NCBI GenBank assembly: GCA_023231065.1
Contig: JALNWE010000005.1
Location: 1-64,000 of the forward strand
From: Bacteroidales bacterium
GTDB taxonomy: Bacteria > Bacteroidota > Bacteroidia > Bacteroidales > FEN-979
Reading direction: 5' to 3'
DNA: 64,000 nt
The position numbers were made by a program, and so were the translations under genes. This document shows, piece after piece, positions 9,644 to 17,702 of the stretch. The first letter of the stretch is position 1. Each line of letters begins with the position of its first letter. Under the pieces are notes generated by a model. The model ran no database searches. It saw only the letters and a program-made list of their open reading frames with translations, and had not been told where the DNA came from.

Positions 9644-10423
9644 ATGGCAATTATTACCCTCACAAGCGACTGGGGATTAAAGGATTACTATGCAGGAGCG
9701 GTCAAAGGGGCTATCCTGCGCCTATTACCTGATGTACAAATCGTGGATATCACGCATCAGGTTCCGGCTTTTGATCTTAGTCAGGCTGCTTTTATCATAC
9801 GTAATTTCTATCATAACTTTCCTGCCGGTTCTATTCATATCATAGCTATTAATGGTGAAGCGGCCATTGAAACACCTCATACACTGGTCAGGCACCACGA
9901 TCACTATTTTATCAGCGCCGACAATGGGATTTTTTCACTGTTATTCGATGAAAAGCCTGAACAGATCATTGAAATCGATGTAATTCAGGATTCGGATTAT
10001 TTCACTTTTCCTGCCCGTGATGTGTTTGCCAAGGTAGCATGCCACATTGCTGCCGGTAAGCCCATCAGTGAACTGGGGCATCCCAAGGATAATATCTTAC
10101 AGAAGATGGCCTTCCAGCCCGTGATCCAGGATGACCTGATCAAGGGTAAGGTGATCTATATTGATAATTATGAAAACGTTTTTGTCAATATTACTGAGAA
10201 ACTATTCCTTTCAGCGACAAAAGGCCGGAGATTTATCATTACTTTCCGGTCCCCATCTTACCGGATTACCGAGATCAGTAAATCTTACAAGGATGTGAAC
10301 CAGGGCGAAATGTTAGCGCTTTTCTCTACCAGCGGTTATGTGGAAATTGCCATTCGCGAAGGTGAAGCAAGCAGCTTGTTAGGACTGAAAATGGATCAGC
10401 TGGTAACGGTGGAATTGATTTAG
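9644..10423 (+). CDS. SAM hydrolase / SAM hydroxide adenosyltransferase (DUF62 family)
   Basis: A 259-residue member of the DUF62 family, which cleaves S-adenosylmethionine to adenosine and methionine using water and is related to fluorinase. The N-terminus MAIITLTSDWG carries the conserved aspartate, followed by DITHQVP, HIIAINGE and FISADNGIFS. The C-terminal beta domain (about 170-259) contains IDNYENVFVNIT and the GYVEIAIREG end typical of the family. Its length matches the family. It lacks the loop that would mark a halogenase. It is divergent from phoH and not obviously in an operon with mgsA, which starts 125 bases later. Confidence 0.9.
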   Translation: MAIITLTSDWGLKDYYAGAVKGAILRLLPDVQIVDITHQVPAFDLSQAAFIIRNFYHNFPAGSIHIIAINGEAAIETPHTLVRHHDHYFISADNGIFSLLFDEKPEQIIEIDVIQDSDYFTFPARDVFAKVACHIAAGKPISELGHPKDNILQKMAFQPVIQDDLIKGKVIYIDNYENVFVNITEKLFLSATKGRRFIITFRSPSYRITEISKSYKDVNQGEMLALFSTSGYVEIAIREGEASSLLGLKMDQLVTVELI

Positions 10424-10548
10424 AAGGATCATTGACCAAGGCGTTATTACTTATATGATTGAATATGAAATATTTGTGTCTTTGCATTTCCTTGGTAAAA
10501 GTAGAGATTTGACGTTTCTGGATCAGCTCAATTCTTAATTTAATTAAA

Positions 10549-11016
10549 GTGGAAGAGTCAAAAAGGATTGCCCTCGTGGCACATGATTATTGTAAAAAGG
10601 ATCTCGTGGAATGGGTGGAGTTTAATTATAAAACCCTGTTAGGCCATCAATTGATCTGTACAGGAACCACCGGGAAACTGGTCGAAGGGACCATCCTGAA
10701 CAAGCTGGAGCCCGAAGAATCCATCATGATGCCCATTACCAAACTGAAATCGGGACCGCTGGGAGGCGATCAGCAATTAGGCGCTTTGATCTCCGAAGGG
10801 AATATCGATATATTGATCTTTTTCTGGGATCCGATGCAGCCCCAGCCCCACGATGTGGATGTTAAAGCCCTGCTCCGGATCACGGTCCTATATAACATCC
10901 CGTCGGCATGTAACCGGTCCACGGCTGATTTTCTGATCTCTTCCCCGCTGTTGAAAGAGAAATATAAACCGCTTCAGTACGATTATTCTGCTTACATTTC
11001 AAGACGGATTCCTTAA
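10549..11016 (+). CDS. mgsA: Methylglyoxal synthase
   Basis: A 155-residue enzyme turning dihydroxyacetone phosphate into methylglyoxal and phosphate, a bypass of lower glycolysis. Diagnostic stretches are IALVAHDYCKKDL, CTGTTG (phosphate binding), SGPLGGDQQ with the catalytic aspartate, and FFWDPMQPQPHDVDVKALLR. The start is a GTG at 10549; no ATG precedes the conserved N-terminus. In the 125-base spacer upstream, ACCAAGG (10435-10441) and CCTTGGT (10490-10496) can pair across 48 bases, of unknown meaning. Confidence 0.95.
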   Translation: MEESKRIALVAHDYCKKDLVEWVEFNYKTLLGHQLICTGTTGKLVEGTILNKLEPEESIMMPITKLKSGPLGGDQQLGALISEGNIDILIFFWDPMQPQPHDVDVKALLRITVLYNIPSACNRSTADFLISSPLLKEKYKPLQYDYSAYISRRIP

Positions 11017-11054
11017 AACTAAACCTCTCGTATACTTTCATCCGTGAAAATTGT

Positions 11055-11062
11055 TAATTTTG
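11055..11062 (+). promoter_or_regulatory. Bacteroidota -7 element of gldF
   Basis: TAATTTTG, followed by CA, matches TAnnTTTG and lies 19 bases before the gldF ATG. It probably drives the gldF-gldG-DUF4340 operon. Confidence 0.6.
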
Positions 11063-11081
11063 CACGCTCAAAGAACCGTGT

Positions 11082-11813
11082 ATGTTCACGCTTTTTAAGA
11101 AAGAGGTCCAGGGTTTTTTAAACTCCCTGATAGGATATATCGTCATGATCGTATTTTTGGTTATGATTGGTTTATTTTTATGGGTTTTCCCGTTGGAATT
11201 CAATATCCTGGATAATGGTTTTGCCAATCTGGATGGATTGTTCATCCTGGCTCCTTTTATTTTCCTTTTCCTGATCCCTTCCATCACCATGCGTTCATTT
11301 GCCGATGAAAAGAAAAGCGGTACCCTTGAATTGTTAATGACTCAACCCCTTACCGATATCCGGGTCATCATGGCCAAATTTCTTGCCGGGGTCATTCTGG
11401 TCATTTTTTCGTTGGTCCCCACCTTGGTTTATTACTTCTCGGTCTATAAACTTGGACTTCCCCAGGGTAATCTTGATTCAGGCTCTATCTGGGGATCATA
11501 CATCGGCCTTATTTTTCTTGGGGCCTGTTTTGTATCTATTGGTGTTTTTGCATCCTCTCTTACTGACAATCAGATCGTTTCATTCATTTTAGCGGTCTTT
11601 ATCAGCTTTTTTGTTTATATGGGATTTGAGTTCATTTATACCTTTATCCTATCAGGTAAAGCCGGGCTGATCGTTGAATCATTGGGGCTGAATGCACACT
11701 ATTCATCCATGAGCCGTGGGGTGATCGATACCCGTGATGTAATTTACTTTATCAGTGTGACAGGATTATTTATATTACTTACGAAATTATCGTTGGAAAG
11801 CAGGAAGTGGTAA
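11082..11813 (+). CDS. gldF: Gliding motility-associated ABC transporter permease GldF
   Basis: A 243-residue inner-membrane permease with six hydrophobic segments. The start MFTLFKKEVQGFLNSLIGYI and the loop RSFADEKKSGTLELLMTQPL are characteristic of GldF and the ABC2-type permeases. GldF works with GldG and the ATPase GldA in flavobacterial gliding and is also kept in many non-gliding Bacteroidota. gldA is not in this window. It is followed 35 bases later by gldG, making an operon. The spacer shows a degenerate GTGAATTG-like repeat that runs into the gldG start codon. Confidence 0.9.
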   Translation: MFTLFKKEVQGFLNSLIGYIVMIVFLVMIGLFLWVFPLEFNILDNGFANLDGLFILAPFIFLFLIPSITMRSFADEKKSGTLELLMTQPLTDIRVIMAKFLAGVILVIFSLVPTLVYYFSVYKLGLPQGNLDSGSIWGSYIGLIFLGACFVSIGVFASSLTDNQIVSFILAVFISFFVYMGFEFIYTFILSGKAGLIVESLGLNAHYSSMSRGVIDTRDVIYFISVTGLFILLTKLSLESRKW

Positions 11814-11848
11814 ATCCCAAGGTAACGAAAATATAGTGAATTGGTGAG

Positions 11849-13618
11849 ATGGTGAATAATATAAGAAAAAATATTAAACGTTCCAATGTTTTACAGCTTA
11901 TACTGGGAATGGCGATCATTATCCTGGTCAACATCATAGCTTCTTTCCTGTTTACGCGGATTGACCTGACTTCTGAAAAGCGCTATTCGATATCTCCGGC
12001 TACCAAAAAAGTATTGAAAAAGTTGGATGACGTTGTTTTTTTCAAGGTTTTTCTATTTGGCGACCTTCCGCCCGGATTTCAGCGTTTATCAAATGAAACC
12101 AAAGAGATGTTGGACGAATTCAGGGCTTACAGCGATAATATCCAATACGAATTTGTCAATCCTTCTGAAAATCCCAATGCGAAAGACAGGAATGATGCCT
12201 ATCGGTTGCTGGTTGAAAGGGGATTGCAGCCTACTGATCTCAGGATAACTAAAAAAGGCGAGTCATCGCAAATGATCATTTTCCCGGGAGCCATTGTTTC
12301 GTACAAAGGGCGGGAATTGCCGGTCCAGCTTCTCATGGCACAATTACAGGAGGATCCAAACAGGGTCCTTAATACATCCATTCAGGCGTTGGAATATAAC
12401 CTGGCAAGTGCGATAAAAACGCTGACAACTGATATAAAACCGCGCGTGGCCATCGTTGAAGGACATGGTGAGCTGGACCAATTGCATACCATTGACCTTC
12501 AAAATGCGCTTTCAGCATTCTATTCTGTCGACAGGATTACGATCAACCACAAGATCAACAGCCTGGCTATCAGGATAAAATCTGATTCAACGCACGAAGT
12601 CCTTCTGAACAAATACCGGGCGATCATTATTGCCAAGCCGGTTAAACCATTCGATGAAAAAGATAAATTCCTTATCGACCAGTTCATTATGCGTGGCGGT
12701 AAAGCGCTTTGGCTCATAGATCCGGTTTTCGCTTCCATGGATAGTTTACAGAAATACAATACGACCATCGGGATCCCGAATGATATCAATCTTGAAGATA
12801 TGCTCTTCAACTATGGAGTAAGGTTGAACCTAAACCTTATCCAGGATATGAATGCCCTTCAGATTCCAGTAAAAACAGGTCAAATTGGCAATCAACCACA
12901 ATTTGACTTTTTCAAATGGTATTTTTTCCCGATTTTGGTCCCCACCTTGAACCATCCTATTGTCAATGGACTGAATGCCGTAAAGGCCGAATTTATCAGC
13001 AGCCTTGATACTGTTGCCGCTCCCGGTATCAGGAAGACGTTTTTATTAACTACTTCGCCCTATTCCCGCACGGTCAACGCACCGGCCCTGATCGATCTGG
13101 AAATTCTCAAAGAACAGCCGGATGAGCGTAGGTTCAATCAGGGGCCACAAACAGTAGCCGTTTTGCTGGAAGGCGTTTTTACTTCGGCTTTTCTGTATCG
13201 GATTCCGCCGGAACTTTCTTACAACCCGGTATTGGATTTCAGGGCAAAGAGCAAGAAAACAAAAATGATTGTGATCGCTGATGGCGATATAGCAAAAAAT
13301 GATTTTTCCCAGAAAGAGGGATACCCGTTGCCGCTCGGATTTGATCAGTATTCACGGCAGACTTTTGGGAACAGGGACCTGGTATTGAACGCGATTAATT
13401 TCCTTTGTGATGATTCCGGCCTGATTTCAGTACGATCAAGGGAGCTGAAATTACGCATGCTCGATGGCAATATTGTCATGCAACAGCGCTTGTTCTGGCA
13501 ATTGCTGAATGTCGTTTTCCCTGTCTTGCTGATCCTTGGTTTTGGTATAGCCAGATACCGGATCCGGAAAGCCAGATTTACACACCCACTACCCCATAAG
13601 TATCATGAAAAAGAATAG
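11849..13618 (+). CDS. gldG: Gliding motility-associated ABC transporter auxiliary protein GldG
   Basis: A 589-residue membrane protein with an N-terminal transmembrane helix (about 16-37), a large periplasmic part, and a C-terminal helix (about 552-572) followed by a basic tail. The sequence after the first helix, FTRIDLTSEKRYSISPATK, and the later VAIVEGHGEL and KALWLIDPV stretches are typical of GldG / ABC-transporter auxiliary proteins. It partners GldF. Its 3' end overlaps the next gene by 14 bases, so translation is probably coupled. Confidence 0.9.
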   Translation: MVNNIRKNIKRSNVLQLILGMAIIILVNIIASFLFTRIDLTSEKRYSISPATKKVLKKLDDVVFFKVFLFGDLPPGFQRLSNETKEMLDEFRAYSDNIQYEFVNPSENPNAKDRNDAYRLLVERGLQPTDLRITKKGESSQMIIFPGAIVSYKGRELPVQLLMAQLQEDPNRVLNTSIQALEYNLASAIKTLTTDIKPRVAIVEGHGELDQLHTIDLQNALSAFYSVDRITINHKINSLAIRIKSDSTHEVLLNKYRAIIIAKPVKPFDEKDKFLIDQFIMRGGKALWLIDPVFASMDSLQKYNTTIGIPNDINLEDMLFNYGVRLNLNLIQDMNALQIPVKTGQIGNQPQFDFFKWYFFPILVPTLNHPIVNGLNAVKAEFISSLDTVAAPGIRKTFLLTTSPYSRTVNAPALIDLEILKEQPDERRFNQGPQTVAVLLEGVFTSAFLYRIPPELSYNPVLDFRAKSKKTKMIVIADGDIAKNDFSQKEGYPLPLGFDQYSRQTFGNRDLVLNAINFLCDDSGLISVRSRELKLRMLDGNIVMQQRLFWQLLNVVFPVLLILGFGIARYRIRKARFTHPLPHKYHEKE

Positions 13619-14675
13619 GATTATCTTTTATGTTGTCATTCTGCTCGCTTTGATTACTTTGTTATTGTGGTTAACCCAATCCACTTCCACATTTAAACGT
13701 GAGCTGAGTGATTTCGCAATCAATGACAGTTCGAATGTGACGAAGATTTTTTTATCCGATAAGAATAATAACACGGTCAAACTCTTTAAAGAAGCCCCTG
13801 GTAAATGGAAATTAAATGACAAATATCAAGCCCAAAAGCTGACGGTCGAAATGCTGCTGAAGACAATGCTGGAGTTGGCTGTGAACCAGCCTGTCGCCAA
13901 TGCAGCCCAGGATAATATTATCCGGGAGATGTCGGCCAACGCGGTGAAAGTTGAAATTTACCAGAGGGTTTATCGCGTTGATTTATGGGGATGCATCCGT
14001 TTGTTCCCCCATGAAAAAAGAACAAAAGTATATTATGTCGGGGGAGCCACACAAAATAACCTTGGAAGCTTTATGTTGATGGAAAATTCATCCCGTGCCT
14101 TTATCACCTATATCCCGGGATTCCGTGGTTTCGTTTCACCTCGTTACAGTCCGATTGAAAAGTACTGGCGTGATTATACGGTGTTTAAAAAGCAAATTCC
14201 CGAAATCGCTTCGGTACGGGTTGAGATCCCATCAGCCCCGGATCAATCCTTCGAACTGAAAAATAACGGGAAGAATTATTTTACACTGATCTCCCTGATT
14301 GACAATAAAATAATCCCGGATTATGATACCCTGAAAGCCCTGAACTTTTTATCGGGATTCAGGAACCTGAATTTCGAGACCCTGATCAATGATATGGACC
14401 ATTTGCGCAAAGACTCTATCCTCTCTTCCCCACCCTTCATTATTATTACCCTGACCGATAACCTGGGAACAAAAAAAAGCATCCGGACATGGCATAAACA
14501 GGGGCCGGAAGGCCAAACCGATCCACTGGGCAATCCTCTTCCTTATGATCTTGACCGGCTTTACGCGTTGGTCAATGAGGGTCAGGATTTTACTTTAATT
14601 CAGTATTTTACTTTTGATAAAGTATTACGGCTAAAAACTTTTTTCCTGAAAGAAAAGACGGATAATAAACGATAA
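13605..14675 (+). CDS. DUF4340-like membrane-anchored protein in gld operon
   Basis: A 356-residue protein with one N-terminal transmembrane segment (about residues 6-24, IIFYVVILLALITLLLWL) and a soluble periplasmic part. The first soluble stretch (DFAINDSSNVTKIFLSDK, then GKWKLNDKY) resembles DUF4340 proteins, which often follow GldG-type auxiliary proteins in ABC operons. It overlaps gldG by 14 bases, so it is likely an accessory part of the same transporter. No catalytic residues are evident. Confidence 0.7.
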   Translation: MKKNRIIFYVVILLALITLLLWLTQSTSTFKRELSDFAINDSSNVTKIFLSDKNNNTVKLFKEAPGKWKLNDKYQAQKLTVEMLLKTMLELAVNQPVANAAQDNIIREMSANAVKVEIYQRVYRVDLWGCIRLFPHEKRTKVYYVGGATQNNLGSFMLMENSSRAFITYIPGFRGFVSPRYSPIEKYWRDYTVFKKQIPEIASVRVEIPSAPDQSFELKNNGKNYFTLISLIDNKIIPDYDTLKALNFLSGFRNLNFETLINDMDHLRKDSILSSPPFIIITLTDNLGTKKSIRTWHKQGPEGQTDPLGNPLPYDLDRLYALVNEGQDFTLIQYFTFDKVLRLKTFFLKEKTDNKR

Positions 14676-14793
14676 ACCCTGATTTTTGCCCAGCGGTAGT
14701 TTTTCCAATATATCTTCTTTCAAATCCTCCTTAAAATGTAATAAACGATGTAGCGATATTCCCTGTGACGGTTTGAGCTATTAAAATGAATTC

Positions 14794-16053
14794 ATGAAAA
14801 GAGAGGTAATCATATATCTTGGGGGACGATTTATCCCGGCCGCAGTCAATCTGGCCGTGATAATCCTTGCAATCCGTTACCTGGGGCCGGTTGAGTATGG
14901 AAGATATTCGTTGTTGCTTTATACAGCCCTGATCGCTGTCACGTTATCATTCCATTGGATCCAGGTCAGTATTTTACGGTTTTTGGGCCATGCATCGCGT
15001 GAAACCCAAATCGCGATGACCCGGTTTTATGACCTGACCTGGTTCAGCGCCCTGACTTCAACCCTGATCGTTGTTTTAACCGGAATATTTTATTTTCATC
15101 TCCCGTTTCTTGAGTTAATTCTGGTCGCCTTTTTTGCATTCCTTACCCATTTTTACCTCTTCCACATGGCAGTCTTACAGGTCTATCATTATTCGACCCG
15201 GGCGGCTATTCTTGAAGGATCAGACCAGTTGCTTGCCCTGATTGTTCTCCTGACAGGTTTATTCCTTTATGGATGGAAGAGCGCAACTTTGATGTTTCTT
15301 GCATTGGTCATCGGTTTAACCGGTGTATTGATCCTACGCCTGATCATCCATGCTAAGGGGATCGGGAAAATTAACAGAGGGCATTTTTACTGGGACTCCC
15401 GCTTTTCGGGTAAAGTTTTTAATTTTGGATATGGGCTGGCCCTTTTCCTGCTTTTTTCTCATGTGATCATGGCAGCCGACCGGTTTATCCTGAAAGAATA
15501 TTTTGGATACATGGATGCAGGAAGTTATTCAGCGATTAAGGATCTTATCAGCAAAGTGGTGGTTTTTGCCGGTTTACCAATCTATATTTCCTATCAGTCA
15601 AAGATCGTTGATCTATGGCATGCACACCGGAAGGAAGATGCATGGGCATCGGTAAAGGAAGCAATCAGTTTCCAGTTACTGGTTTACATCCTTGTTTTTA
15701 TTGTATTCATGGTTATTAAATCGATGCTGTTTGCAGACTGGTTGCAGATTCCCGCCATGGATTTCTGGATGATTTACCTGCCGCTTGTATTGGCTTCGTT
15801 TATATGGCAAACAGCCTTGCTGCTGCAACGTTTCCTGGAGCTGATGTTCCGGCCTGGTTTCTGGCTGATAGCAATTGCTGCCTGTGCCCTGATGAACATA
15901 TTACTGAACTTGTTTCTGGTTCCGCGTTATGGTATCGTTGCCTCTTCCGTTATCATGTTGGTGACTTCGGTTGTATATGGTGGCTACCTCTTTTTCCTTT
16001 CCTGTTTAGGCAGAAAGAAAAACGGGAACCCGGTCCCCCGGATTCCCGCCTGA
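14794..16053 (+). CDS. Polysaccharide flippase-like membrane protein (Wzx/MATE-type)
   Basis: A 419-residue protein with about twelve hydrophobic helices. Its N-terminus, GGRFIPAAVNLAVIILAIRYLGPVEYGRYSL cut down to its core RYLGPVEYGRYSL, is the classic opening of Wzx/RfbX-type lipid-linked oligosaccharide flippases. It likely moves an undecaprenyl-linked glycan across the inner membrane, perhaps the glycan started by the sugar transferase at the left edge, but the two are 14 kb apart. The last 30 codons contain a hairpin that reads as a terminator for the convergent gdhA gene. Confidence 0.85.
   Translation: MKREVIIYLGGRFIPAAVNLAVIILAIRYLGPVEYGRYSLLLYTALIAVTLSFHWIQVSILRFLGHASRETQIAMTRFYDLTWFSALTSTLIVVLTGIFYFHLPFLELILVAFFAFLTHFYLFHMAVLQVYHYSTRAAILEGSDQLLALIVLLTGLFLYGWKSATLMFLALVIGLTGVLILRLIIHAKGIGKINRGHFYWDSRFSGKVFNFGYGLALFLLFSHVIMAADRFILKEYFGYMDAGSYSAIKDLISKVVVFAGLPIYISYQSKIVDLWHAHRKEDAWASVKEAISFQLLVYILVFIVFMVIKSMLFADWLQIPAMDFWMIYLPLVLASFIWQTALLLQRFLELMFRPGFWLIAIAACALMNILLNLFLVPRYGIVASSVIMLVTSVVYGGYLFFLSCLGRKKNGNPVPRIPA
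16009..16048 (-). terminator. gdhA terminator embedded in the flippase coding sequence
   Basis: On the minus strand CGGGAA-x-CCGG (from 16048) pairs with CCGG-x-TTCCCG (to 16023), giving a 10-bp stem with one mismatch, and is followed at once by TTTTTCTTTCT (16022-16012). This is a well-formed intrinsic terminator placed 29 bases after the gdhA stop, inside the last codons of the convergent flippase gene. Confidence 0.7.
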
Positions 16054-16076
16054 ATTAAAATGAACAGAACGGATGA

Positions 16077-17432
16077 TTAAACAAGTCCCTGGGCCATCAT
16101 GGCATCGGCTACTTTTACAAATCCCCCGATGTTGGCGCCTTTTACATAATTGATGTGGCCATCGGGTTCGGTGCCCCATTTGACACAATTTTTATGGATG
16201 TTGACCATAATGGTATGCAACCGTTGGTCAACCTCTTCCCGCGACCAGGAAAGGCGCATTGAGTTTTGTGACATCTCCAGTCCGGAAGTGGCCACACCGC
16301 CTGCATTAGCTGCTTTACCTGGGCCATAAAGGATTTTTTTCGAAAGGAAAATTTCGATGGCTTCGGGTGTTGAAGGCATATTGGCCCCTTCACAAACGCA
16401 CATACAGCCATTGGCCATCAGAGCGCGCGCATCATTTCCTTCGATTTCATTTTGCGTTGCGCTGGGCAGTGCAATATCACATTTAACTTCCCAGGGCCTT
16501 TTACCGGAAATGAATTTTGCTTCTGCATATTTATCACAGTATTCTTTGATACGGCCCCGTTTCACATTCTTCAGATGCATGACAAATGCCAGCTTGTCGG
16601 CATCGATCCCTTTTGGATCATAGATGTATCCTTCGCTGTCGGAGAGGGTCACCACTTTTCCGCCAAGTTGGGTTGCTTTTTGGGTGGCATACTGGGCAAC
16701 ATTGCCCGAACCGGATATCAGGACTGTTTTGCCCTTGAAATCCAGCCCGCGGGTTTTAAGCATCTCTTCAGCAAAATAAACCTGACCATAACCAGTAGCT
16801 TCGGGACGGATCAAACTCCCTCCCCATTCTAAACCTTTACCAGTCAAAACTCCTGTAAATTCATTACGGAGACGTTTATATTGTCCGAACAGAAAGCCAA
16901 TCTCCCGTCCGCCGACCCCGATATCACCTGCAGGAACATCGGTATCAGGCCCGATATGACGTTGAAGTTCCGTCATAAAACTCTGGCAGAAGGCCATTAC
17001 TTCATTGTCGCTCTTTCCTTTGGGATCGAAATCGCTACCGCCTTTACCCCCGCCCATGGGCAGTGTGGTAAGGCTGTTCTTTAATACCTGCTCAAAAGCA
17101 AGGAACTTTAGAATACCAAGGTTTACCGTCGGGTGAAACCGCAATCCGCCTTTATAGGGGCCAATGGCGCTGTTCATTTCAATACGGAAACCACGGTTGA
17201 TCTGGATTTCTCCTTTGTCATTCATCCAGGGAACGCGGAAGATGATAATCCGTTCAGGTTCAGCCATTCTTTCCAGGATCTTAGCCTGTTTGTATTTCGG
17301 ATTTTCTTCGATGAATGGGATCAACGATTCAGCAACTTCCATTACTGCCTGATGAAATTCTTTTTCACCGGGATTCTTGGCAATGATCTTTGCCATAAAC
17401 TCATCTAATGATTTTTTTAATTGGTCGTTCAT
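16077..17432 (-). CDS. gdhA: Glutamate dehydrogenase, NADP-type
   Basis: A 451-residue hexameric-class glutamate dehydrogenase, interconverting 2-oxoglutarate plus ammonia and glutamate. Visible marks are RGFRIEMNSAIGPYKGGLRFHP, here in the segment around residues 83-104, then PMGGGKGGSDFDPKG with the catalytic lysine, PAGDIGVGGREIG and the dinucleotide motif ISGSGNVAQYA. The length and the KGGSDFDPKGKSD sequence fit the NADP-dependent biosynthetic class. It is divergent from the receiver-PPDK gene; the shared 270-base spacer holds a TACGTA palindrome. It ends in a strong terminator. Confidence 0.95.
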   Translation of the reverse strand: MNDQLKKSLDEFMAKIIAKNPGEKEFHQAVMEVAESLIPFIEENPKYKQAKILERMAEPERIIIFRVPWMNDKGEIQINRGFRIEMNSAIGPYKGGLRFHPTVNLGILKFLAFEQVLKNSLTTLPMGGGKGGSDFDPKGKSDNEVMAFCQSFMTELQRHIGPDTDVPAGDIGVGGREIGFLFGQYKRLRNEFTGVLTGKGLEWGGSLIRPEATGYGQVYFAEEMLKTRGLDFKGKTVLISGSGNVAQYATQKATQLGGKVVTLSDSEGYIYDPKGIDADKLAFVMHLKNVKRGRIKEYCDKYAEAKFISGKRPWEVKCDIALPSATQNEIEGNDARALMANGCMCVCEGANMPSTPEAIEIFLSKKILYGPGKAANAGGVATSGLEMSQNSMRLSWSREEVDQRLHTIMVNIHKNCVKWGTEPDGHINYVKGANIGGFVKVADAMMAQGLV

Positions 17433-17591
17433 AGGGATATGTTTTAAGGGTTATTGTTATCTGGACTCCAGAAAAGAATTTCTACAATATTAAATAAATT
17501 TTATTCTGACAAACTAAAAAAACAAAAAAATATTTCACATAATTAATTATTATTCAATAAGATAAGAAAATTACTTAGAAAAAATACGTGC

Positions 17592-17601
17592 CCTACGTAG
17601 G
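17592..17601. promoter_or_regulatory. Palindrome in the gdhA / redox-island spacer
   Basis: CCTACGTAGG is a perfect 10-bp palindrome about 80 bases before the -7 element of the receiver-PPDK gene and 160 bases before gdhA. The rest of the 17433-17671 spacer is very AT-rich and holds no gene. It could be an operator, but no regulator is known for it. Confidence 0.3.
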
Positions 17602-17671
17602 ATGTACTACGAATTATACTGAACTTTATAAAAGTGACCGTTATTATTTTTTTATGTGAATGGAATTATTA

Positions 17672-17679
17672 TAATTTTG
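17672..17679 (+). promoter_or_regulatory. Bacteroidota -7 element of the first receiver-PPDK gene
   Basis: TAATTTTG matches TAnnTTTG and predicts a transcript start near 17686. That rules out the upstream GTG at 17634 and supports the ATG at 17703. Confidence 0.6.
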
Positions 17680-17702
17680 GCATTTTCATCCCCCTTTGGC
17701 CC

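Noticed and set aside
11082..13618. Complete gliding ABC transporter
   Set aside because: gldF and gldG are present, but no gldA ATPase is in the window, so a full transporter cannot be claimed from here.
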